Assembly: GCA_038501195.1 (NCBI GenBank)
Contig: JBBPUQ010000007.1
Location: 1,031,501 to 1,095,500, forward strand
Direction of reading: 5' to 3'
Origin: Nemania diffusa
Taxonomy: Eukaryota > Ascomycota > Sordariomycetes > Xylariales > Xylariaceae
Length of the DNA stretch: 64,000 nucleotides
Shown here: one piece after another, positions 56,501 to 64,000 of the stretch
Position numbering within the stretch: position 1 is the stretch's first letter
Layout of the letters: each line of letters begins with the position of its first letter
The notes under the pieces: generated by a model
The model's database searches: none
The model's input: the letters and a program-made list of their open reading frames with translations, nothing else
What the model was told of the DNA's origin: nothing
Made by a program: the position numbers and the translations under genes

Positions 56501-57927
56501 TTTAAAATTATTTATTTAATTATATATATATTTATAAAATTAAATATTAATATTAATTATAATAATTTTTTTAAAAAAATATATATATAAAAATAAATTA
56601 TTAATATTAATAATTAAAAATTTAATAAACTTTTATAAAAAAAAAGCTTTTTTAAAAACTTTATTAATAATATATAAAATAATTAAAATTAAATATTATA
56701 ATTAATAGTTTTTTTTAAATTATAATAAAATTAATTTATAATAATATATTATTTATTTAAAAATATATTAAAATATATTTATAAAAACTTTTATATTTTT
56801 AATATATAAATTTTTAAAAAAAAAAATATTTTAAATTTATTAATTTATTAATATATTATAAAAATTAATAAAATAATTTAATTAATAATTTATAAATATA
56901 TATAAATATTATTAATTATATTATTATATATAAATAATTTATATATTATTTTAATATTTTTTTATAAATTTAAATTTAAAAAATTTAATTTTTAATATAA
57001 TTATTTTTTTTAAAAATAAAATAATATAAATAATTTATTTATTATATTATTATATTAAAGTTTTTATATTATTTTAATATTTATTTAATAATTTAAATAA
57101 TTTTATTAAAAATAATATTAAATTTTATTAAATTTTAATAAATAATTTTTTTTTATTAATATTATAAATTTTATATAATATTAATTTTTATAATTAATTT
57201 TATATTATAATTATATTAATTTTAAAAAAAAAAATTTTTAAAAATTTATATTATATATTATAAATAAAATTTATAATATAAAATCTTTTAATTTAAATAT
57301 TTTTATAATTAATAAAATATTAAATTTATTATATTTATTTATTAAATAATTTTATTATTATTTTTATTTATATAAATTTTTAAAAATTATTTATATTTAA
57401 TTTTAAATAAATAAATAAAATAGTTAATTTATATTATATAAATTATTTATATAATATAAATATTTATTTTAATTATTTTAATATTATTTAAATTTTAAAT
57501 AATATTAATTTAATTATTTTTTAATTATTTTTAATAATATTATTTTAATAAATATATTAATTTAATATATTATATAATTTATATAAATTAAATTTTTAAT
57601 TTTTTATATATAATTTTTTAATTTTTTAATTAAATTTTTTAATTTTTAATATATAATTTTTATAATAAATTTATAATTTATTTATATAAATTTATATATA
57701 TATATATATATTATATTTTATTATTTAATTTTTTATTTTATTTTATTATATATTTATTTAATTAATTTATTTATTTATTAATTTATTTAATTAAAATTAT
57801 ATATTTTTAATTTAAATTTTTTAAAATTAAAATAATAAAATTAAAAAAATTATAAAATTAAATTTAATATAATTTAAATATATAATTTATATATTTTATA
57901 TAAAAAATTATTATTATTAATAATAAT
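56501..57927. other. Saturated AT-rich tract, nothing recognised
   Basis: Almost pure A and T with some TA runs (for example 57696-57712). No feature can be supported. Confidence 0.45.
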
Positions 57928-58051
57928 TTATTTTTATTTTATTTTATTTTATTTTATTATTTTTTTATTTTATTTTTTTTTATTTTTTTTTATTTTTTTT
58001 TAATTTTTTTTTATTTTTTTTTATTTTATTTTATTTTATTTTATTTTTTTT
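57928..58051. repeat. T-rich low-complexity tract, TTTTA and T9A units
   Basis: About 124 bp built from TTTTA pentamers, then units of eight or nine T plus A, then TTTTA again. It marks the change from saturated to intermediate composition. Confidence 0.85.
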
Positions 58052-59689
58052 TGTTACTTTTTAATTCACTTTTTTTTTATACAATATTTATTTTTTAAGT
58101 TTGAAAATTTTTATTTATATAAACTTCTTTTTTAATACTATATTTTAATCTCAATATTTTATTTCTTTTTATATTTCAACTTTAAACTTTTTATTTAAAA
58201 AACAATCTATAACATTGTTTTGCTAAAGATTTCTTTTTTTCAATTTTTTTTATTTTATTTTTAATTTATTTTAACTACTGCTAAATATTTACATTAATTG
58301 CTTTTTTAAAAATTTTCTGTATAAACTTAATAAACTTAGTTTTATTTTTTTGCGCTTTTTTTTTTTTTTTTTTTTTCTAATTTTATACAGTATAATTAAT
58401 ATTTAAAAAAACTTAATTATATTTATTTATTATTTACTAAATTAAATCAAACAGCTATAGCTATTTTTTAAATAGTAACAGTTAATATATGCTTTTTTTA
58501 TAACTTTGTTAAAACTTGAAATATATTTTGTATATAATTTTTTGCAATTTTTACTATTATATTATTTATAAACTTCGTTTTTTTTTTTATTAAAAAATAT
58601 ATATTATATAAATATAGTTGTATATATATTTGTATTAATATTTTAATATGTTAGCTTTTATTTGTTATAATATAAAATTTATTTAAGTTTAATAAGCTAA
58701 CAAAAAATTTGTATTATTTATATATTAATATAATTATTTAGTTTTATATTATTTTATATTATATATTTTATTTTTTTTCAAAATTATTTAAATATTATTT
58801 TATATTAAAAAAAAAAATAAACATAAAATAAATATAGTTTACTTTTAAATAGTATAACATTTATTAAATATTAGTTAAATTTTTGCTTTGTTATAAAATA
58901 AACTGTTATTAAATTTAAACTTAATAAATAAAATAAATATATAAACAATTAAAATAATTATAAATAATATTTTATTTTTAATAAAAATAGTTTTTAAATT
59001 AAGTTTTATATTTGTTTTTTTAAACATAATATTTTTTAAAGCAAATTTAAATATTTTGTTTTAAATATTAATAAGTTTAAATTAAAACATTTTATTTTGT
59101 TTTAAGTTTATTTTTAATATAATAAATAAAAAATAATATAAAAAAAGCAAGTTTTGTTTAATTATAGTTATATATTATAAATATAATTAAAACTTTAGTA
59201 ATAAAACAACAACTTAAAAATATATTTTCGAACTTTTAAAGTTAAAAATATATAAACTAAATATAATTAACTGTACAAAACTTAAAAAAGTTAGATTTTG
59301 TTTTATATTATACTATTTTATTTTAAAAAAAATATTATTAGTTAAACTAAAGCTAACAAAAAATATAATAAATAAAACTAATTAGTTTATATTTTAAGTA
59401 ATTATATTAAAATTATTTTAGTAATATTGCTATAAAGCTATATATATATATTTAAAGTTGTTATAATAAAACTATTTAAGTTTTTTTGCAAATAATATAT
59501 AAAATATTTAAACAAAACTATTTAAATTAAAAAACAATATACTAAAAATTATGCAATAAATATAAACAAAATATTAAATAAAATTTATTTAATAAAGTTA
59601 ACTAATTATAAAAACAAAGTTGTAATAAAAATAGTATAAAAAAAAGAAACAAAATCTTTAAGAAGAAAAAAATAGCGTAAACTATTTGG
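58052..59689. other. Intermediate AT-rich tract at the edge of the block
   Basis: AT-rich with scattered G and C, no open frame and no recognised repeat. It includes a run of about 20 T at 58358-58377. The last 50 bases (from about 59636) are A-rich with GAA and AAG words and lead straight into normal-composition DNA. Confidence 0.5.
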
Positions 59690-60277
59690 TGTACGCGTGG
59701 TGTATATGTATATGTTTAAATGGGGAAGGTACAGTTTTGACCCAGTAACTGCTGTGGGCCACCATAGTGAACAATTAATCAGAGAATAATCACGCTCTTG
59801 TAACTACACGGTTACTATTCTATATTCATATCTATAAATGTAGGTATCTCGTAAGCAATAGGTACCTACCTAAATCTCCTATCCTCCTCTTAGATGGTCT
59901 TTATGCATACCTCTTGGATACCTAACTTTATTTCCCAATTAGGCAATACTGGATACCCATGTAGGGACGCGGTGTGCCAGTCAGGAGAAAGCGGCTGCTC
60001 GCATTCGCGCTGATAACGGCTTTGCGCATAGGCAGTGTGCTAAATGCTGACCTGCCTACCTAATTAGCGCGCGACCAGTAACAAGGGTACCTACTCGCTC
60101 CGGCGCGCGGGTTCCAATGCAACCTAATGCTAAGCGATCCTTAATTTACCTACCTACCTTCAAACCCAATTCACACTCGCAGGCAGCTCTCTGCGACCTC
60201 CTTTTTCGCTTTCTACTTCACATCCGACTCAATTCCCTCCATGAACCGTATCGCGTACACGACACGCACCGAGAACT
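59690..60277 (+). promoter_or_regulatory. LCB1 upstream region, promoter and 5' leader
   Basis: 588 bp of ordinary composition between the AT-rich block and the LCB1 start. A TATA-like TCTATAAATG lies at 59831-59840. Several TACCTACC/GGTA words occur (59860-59872, 60054-60061, 60147-60159). A pyrimidine-rich stretch at about 60186-60240 precedes the start codon, as is common in fungal leaders. The transcription start cannot be fixed from sequence. Confidence 0.45.
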
Positions 60278-60288
60278 ATGGATCTTAA
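60241..60288 (+). promoter_or_regulatory. Short uORF overlapping the LCB1 start codon
   Basis: An ATG at 60241 opens a 15-codon frame that ends at the TAA at 60286-60288, out of frame with LCB1 and overlapping its ATG at 60278. Its context (T at -3) is weaker than that of the LCB1 ATG (A at -3, G at +4). If the transcript includes it, ribosomes must scan past it or lose initiation. A second out-of-frame ATG at 60117 opens a longer frame that also overlaps the start (ends 60368). Confidence 0.4.
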
Positions 60289-62070
60289 CGAGGCCCAGGC
60301 CTATGTGCAGGCTTCGCTGCATGGCTTGTTCGAGACCTTCCAAAGAGTACCCGGTAGTGCCGTCCTGATCCGATACATCCAATCGAGCTACCAGAACGAT
60401 CCTGTCCGGTCTGCTATCGAACTTGTGCTCGTGATCTTCTTCGTGCGCTACCTGCTATCACCTTCTTACCCTACCCACGGCTCCAATTACATCAAGCTCC
60501 GCGAGGACGAGATCGACGAGCTCGTCAAGGATTGGGAGCCGGAACCTCTGGTTGGTGACAAGACCGCCTTTGAGGAGAACGAGGCCGAAAAGCTACCTGT
60601 GATTGTTGGGTAAGGGGTACCCCATCGCTCGGTGTAGTTGTGTGTGCGTAGGATGCTGACAAAATCCGGTGGGCAGACCGACTGGCCCCAAGGTCAAACT
60701 TGGGAATGGCAGGACAGTGACTAACCTCGCGTCATACAACTTCTACAACTTCAATGCGAGCGAATCTATAAAAGAAAAGGCCATTCAGACCCTGCGCACC
60801 TACGGTGTCGGCCCCTGCGGCCCGCCGCAGTTCTATGGCACACAAGATGTTCACATGCAGACCGAAGCCGACATCGCCTCGTTTCTCGGGACCCAGAGTG
60901 CCATCGTATACGCCCATGCTTTCTCGACCATCACCAGTGTCATCCCCTGCTTTTGTAAGCGCGGCGACGTCATTGTTGCCGACAAGATGGTGAACTACTC
61001 TATCCGCAAGGGTTTGGAGGCCTCCCGAAGTTCTATCCGATGGTACAACCACAACGACATGGCGGATCTCGAGCGTATTATGAAGAAGGTAGCCGAGGAA
61101 CAAGCAAAGAAAAAGATTCTGACGAGGAGATTCGTTGTCACCGAGGGTCTGTTTGAGATGATCGGCGACTGCTCTGACTTACCCAAACTTGTAAGCAGCT
61201 TGAATTCCCCTGAACTGGTTCGTGCGCGTAAACTGCATGCCATGCTGACAATAGGCCTAGATTGAACTCAAAGAAAAGTATAAGTTTCGGCTTGCGCTTG
61301 ACGAGACCAATTCATTTGGCGTCCTCGGCCGCAATGGTCGTGGATTGACGGAAGCGCAAAACGTTGATGCTGAAGCCGTGGATGTCATCGTCGGTTCTCT
61401 GTCTGGACCTCTCTGCGCTGCAGGCGGCTTCTGTGCTGGGTCTACGGATGTGGTTCGACATCAGCGCATCAATGCCCTTGCCTACACGTACTCAGCCGCG
61501 CTCCCTGCCATGTCAGCCGTGACGGCTAGCGAGACATTGAACGTTTTGCAATGCAATCCCGACATATTGATTCAGTGCCGTGAGAACATTCGCGCGATGC
61601 GAGCGCAGCTGGATCCCCGCAGCGACTGGGTGACTTGCACAAGCGACCCTGAGAATCCCATCGTGATTCTTGTCTTCAAGCCAGAAATAATCCAGGCTCG
61701 GCGATTGAGCATCGAAGACCAGGAGCGACTCTTCTCGGATTGCGCAGAGGAGGTAAGTTGGCAATATGCAATTGTTCCTTGTTTCATCCCTTTTGGTTCA
61801 GCGACATGGTACCATTGATAGATAGATGACTAACGACTCTGATCATAGTCCCTTGCCAACGGAGTGCTCATCACACGGCTGAAGACGATGCCGCTGATAA
61901 GTAGCCTGGGTCCTAAGGACACAGATGTCAATATTCAGCCAGCACTTAAAGTGTGCATCACGTCGGGGCTGTCGAAGAAGGAGATGGAGAAGGCGGGCAC
62001 GGTAATCCGGCATGCTATCACAAAGGTCATGAGTCGGAAGACAAACCGACAGTCGACATCGGGCAGCTAG
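60278..62070 (+). CDS. LCB1: Serine palmitoyltransferase subunit 1 (LCB1), four exons
   Basis: Joined exons 60278-60609, 60677-61190, 61261-61752 and 61849-62070 give 519 residues, a normal length for the fungal subunit. LCB1 with LCB2 forms the ER enzyme that condenses serine and palmitoyl-CoA to 3-ketodihydrosphingosine, the first step of sphingolipid synthesis. Residues 44-64 form the N-terminal membrane segment. The alpha-oxoamine synthase fold follows: TVTNLASYNFYN (124-135), YGVGPCGP (153-160; Cys158 matches the cysteine altered in human SPTLC1 neuropathy), HNDMADLER (236-244), DETNSFGVLG (296-305) and SLSGPLCAAGGF (328-339). The last lacks the PLP lysine, as expected for LCB1, since LCB2 carries it. 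The chosen ATG has A at -3 and gives the conserved N-terminus. One oddity is Gln162 where human and yeast have Gly before FYG. Splice sites are inferred from consensus and protein continuity. Confidence 0.95.
60610..60676 (+). other. LCB1 intron 1
   Basis: 67 bp, GTAAGG to CAG, with a CTGAC branch point at 60656-60660. It splits a glycine codon (GG/A) and joins VIVG to PTGPKVKL in frame. Confidence 0.9.
61191..61260 (+). other. LCB1 intron 2
   Basis: 70 bp, GTAAGC to TAG, with CTGAC near 61245. It lies between codons and joins DLPKL to IELKEKYKF. An AG at 61253-61254 would be an alternative acceptor, but it would add two codons (Ala, then a stop), so 61260 is the right one. Confidence 0.88.
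61753..61848 (+). other. LCB1 intron 3
   Basis: 96 bp, GTAAGT to TAG, with a strong GACTAAC branch point at 61828-61834. It falls between codons and joins CAEE to SLANGVLITRLK. Confidence 0.9.
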
Positions 62071-62850
62071 TTGAGTATTATTTCTACGTACCCTCGCCTC
62101 TGCGTTCCACGGCCTTGGCTCCTGATGCAGTGGACAAGTGGATTTCTATTTATTATGCCATGAATCATTTGCCAGCATACACAGTCGGGGCGAGGATGCT
62201 CATCTTCCTAGTCGAAGAAGCGGAACGCAAGGCCACAACATAGACAACATAGACCAGATATTAATTGCTAATACATGACAACCTCCAATGAACTCTCAGG
62301 CCACACATCACCCGTCGATAGTGAATCAATGACTCCATTACATTCTCTGTGCCTACATTCTCTGTGCCCGATGCGGGGAGGCCATGTGGTCAGAGGATAC
62401 ATGTGCTGCATTCTCTTGTGGCAGGCCAGGCGGGCAGTTCACATTAACTCCGGGCAACACAGCATACCTGACAGCGATACCAAGAAACACTTAGCTTGAC
62501 CGGTAGGGGATTGATACGTGAGGCAGGCACAGTCTTATATGACGGGAGGCTTGTTGTCAAGGGCTGTGATTGTGAGCAGGTACGGGGACATGTTTTAGAA
62601 GTGACGCGTTGGACGCTCCTGCCTTGACCAGATGTAGATGTCTTATGTAGGTAGGTAAACAACGTTCTTTACACTTGTAGCACAGAGATACCAGGTAAGC
62701 ACACTCCTGATCTATGATACGCAGGTAGGTAGGTGCGTACCTCTCTATACCTGGTATACAGCCGTGGATTGCTTCGACTTTCAAGTTCCACGTGCGGCTC
62801 CTACGTTGACAATTAGGTAGTACCTGCTTGCCTACCTACTGTAGTACATA
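62071..62850. other. LCB1 3' region and intergenic DNA
   Basis: The stop TAG is followed by about 780 bp with no supported gene. Short open frames occur on both strands but overlap each other and show no domain. GGTAGGTA/TACCTACC clusters lie at 62647-62657, 62722-62740 and 62813-62842. No clear poly(A) signal can be named. Confidence 0.5.
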
Positions 62851-64000
62851 TCTCCTACCCACCGGGTTCTCTACCTGAAGCAAGCAACCACAACCTCAAC
62901 TGCAAACACAACCATAACACAACTACTACTACTACTAGACAAGCAAGTAGGTACTCAGGTACGCCAGCGTTATCTCGAATCCTAGACCCATACCTCACAC
63001 CATACACCTCTCTCTCTCTCTCTCTTCCCCAGTCAACTTTCTCTTCGTTCAATTTTTGTCTCGTGTTATCTTCTCGTTCTAACTACCTCCTAGACTAAAC
63101 CTACTCCCTGGACCTATCTTACACACTGCATTTCTGCATCACTACTACAGTGAACTTGTTCATTTTTTCACATTGCCTATTTGTGAGACCGATCGCGGCT
63201 AGGTACCACTAAGACATTCTTGTCTTGGGACTCGAGTTGCGCATTCACTCCTTTCCTACTGTCAGTATTGTCAAGTCGGCCAGGCAGCCAAGGATACAAC
63301 CACGCACTCAGCTACTCAACCTGCAACGCTCACAACTTCACCTTCTCTATCTGCATTCTTCTTCGACAAGTCGATAGATAGATACCACTACGACCGAGGT
63401 AAGTCGGTTTGGCGCTTCCCCTCTGCCTAGGCACCTACCAACCACGAACACCACGACGCGCTGCTACCTCACTGCCACATCCCTTCCAGGCTTATTGTAT
63501 CTTGTCTCAGCTGTATCCTCCCGGCGTCCCACGATCTTCTGATAGTCTCCTCCCTCGGGCCGTCTCATTCCTCCACATCTCACACTACGCCTTTGAGACC
63601 CTTGAGGAATGCACATCCCAATATCTGTCTCTTGTTGTTGCGCTTTGCCCTTCGTCCTTAGCGTCTGTCTGCTCGCTGCCCTGGCTGCCCGGCCAATCCC
63701 AGCCACACCAATCTCTCGCGTCACTTGATCTTCCTCTCAATTATTGTGTGCCCTCGCTTCTTCGCCTTAGACAATACAGGTCCTCCCACTCCTCTCATAG
63801 CCATCCCCTATCGTCTTTGTGTTTCTCTTGTGGCCCTTGAGCTTCATGGTTGATTGATGGCCCAATCCTGCCATTTAGCGCTTTCATGCCCTTGATTGGT
63901 TTTCTTTCTTTTCTCTCGTTGCTGCCTCGATTCACAGTCACTCGTTTGCTTGTTATGGTAGTCGATTGACACGCGCTGATGATCTAGTCACTCGTTATCT
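62851..64000 (+). promoter_or_regulatory. Probable promoter and long 5' leader of a downstream gene
   Basis: From about 62870 the plus strand becomes rich in C, T and CA, typical of long fungal 5' leaders, with a (CT) run at 63008-63024. A good 5' splice site (GAG/GTAAGT) lies at 63398-63404, preceded by a TAGATAGATA run, so an intron may begin in the leader at 63399. The open frame at 63409-63840 lies just after that site and is Pro/Ser/Leu-rich with no domain, so I do not call it a gene. The coding start is probably beyond the window. Confidence 0.4.
63008..63024. repeat. CT dinucleotide microsatellite
   Basis: About eight CT units inside the pyrimidine-rich leader of the downstream gene. 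Confidence 0.85.

Noticed and set aside
1..59690. Mitochondrial or organelle-derived DNA as the source of the AT-richness
   Set aside because: No tRNA, rRNA or respiratory gene fragments are recognisable, and paired LTRs with target duplications explain much of the block.
60732..61103. 123-codon minus-strand frame across LCB1 exon 2
   Set aside because: Antisense shadow of a conserved coding exon; the other minus-strand frames at 60995-61243, 61513-61764 and 61572-61787 are rejected for the same reason.
60669..61265. Separate gene starting at the ATG upstream-like MGRPTGP frame
   Set aside because: This is exon 2 read from within intron 1 and through the start of intron 2; splicing joins it in frame to exons 1 and 3.
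61953..62243. 96-codon plus-strand frame overlapping LCB1 exon 4
   Set aside because: A different frame from the conserved C-terminus (SLANGVLITRLK to the stop at 62070), with no domain.
62855..63052. 65-codon minus-strand frame containing an Arg-Glu run
   Set aside because: The Arg-Glu run is the CT microsatellite read in antisense.
63409..63840. 143-codon plus-strand frame in the pyrimidine-rich region
   Set aside because: Low-complexity Pro/Ser/Leu composition, begins just after a strong 5' splice site, and overlaps an 86-codon minus-strand frame; more likely leader or intron.
1..64000. CRISPR array or bacterial operon
   Set aside because: The only regular short arrays lack spacers, and the gene present is eukaryotic with spliceosomal introns.

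Overview
The window looks like nuclear DNA of a filamentous ascomycete (Pezizomycotina, most likely Sordariomycetes). It is split into two compartments. Bases 1 to about 59,690 are extremely AT-rich, with no intact gene and signs of repeat-induced point mutation (RIP). From about 59,690 to the end the DNA has ordinary composition and carries an intron-containing gene for the LCB1 subunit of serine palmitoyltransferase, followed by a long pyrimidine-rich leader of another gene that starts beyond the window. The three short GT-AG introns with CTGAC/CTAAC branch points, the RIP, and the frequent TACCTACC/GGTAGGTA words in intergenic DNA support the assignment. I cannot name the species.

The AT-rich block can be read as layered transposon remains. 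One LTR retrotransposon family, here 'family A' (LTR about 308 bp, element about 5.6-5.9 kb, 5-bp target duplications), accounts for about half of it. Three copies are complete in structure, with two LTRs and perfect target-site duplications: 7348-13254 (+, TTAAA), 24911-30525 (-, TTATA) and 39777-45327 (-, TTATT). Further pieces lie at 3577-3717, 3718-7304, 13531-16090, 31503-31983, 50380-51667 and 51920-56500. The 7348-13254 copy is the youngest: it keeps many C and G bases and sits inside the LTR of an older copy that has almost none. In two places internal sequence lies on both sides of one LTR (around 7305-7347/13260-13530, and at 51668-51919), as expected after LTR-LTR recombination between tandem copies.

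Other repeats in the block are a tandem repeat with a period of about 1 kb (17590-19823), an inverted pair R2 (17150-17520 and 31075-31440), a dispersed repeat R3 (about 36090-36660, 45333-46109, 52990-53340), two direct-repeat pairs, and a striking 9-bp minisatellite of about 80 units (46110-46826). Composition has two levels: nearly G/C-free tracts, and intermediate tracts (1-3576, 7348-13254, 46827-50220, 58052-59690) that keep G and C, often in GCT/AGC words. The block is a candidate for pericentromeric or centromeric heterochromatin, but the sequence alone cannot settle that.

No system of interacting genes is visible. LCB1 (60278-62070, four exons, 519 residues) is intact, with its start only about 590 bp from the edge of the AT-rich block.
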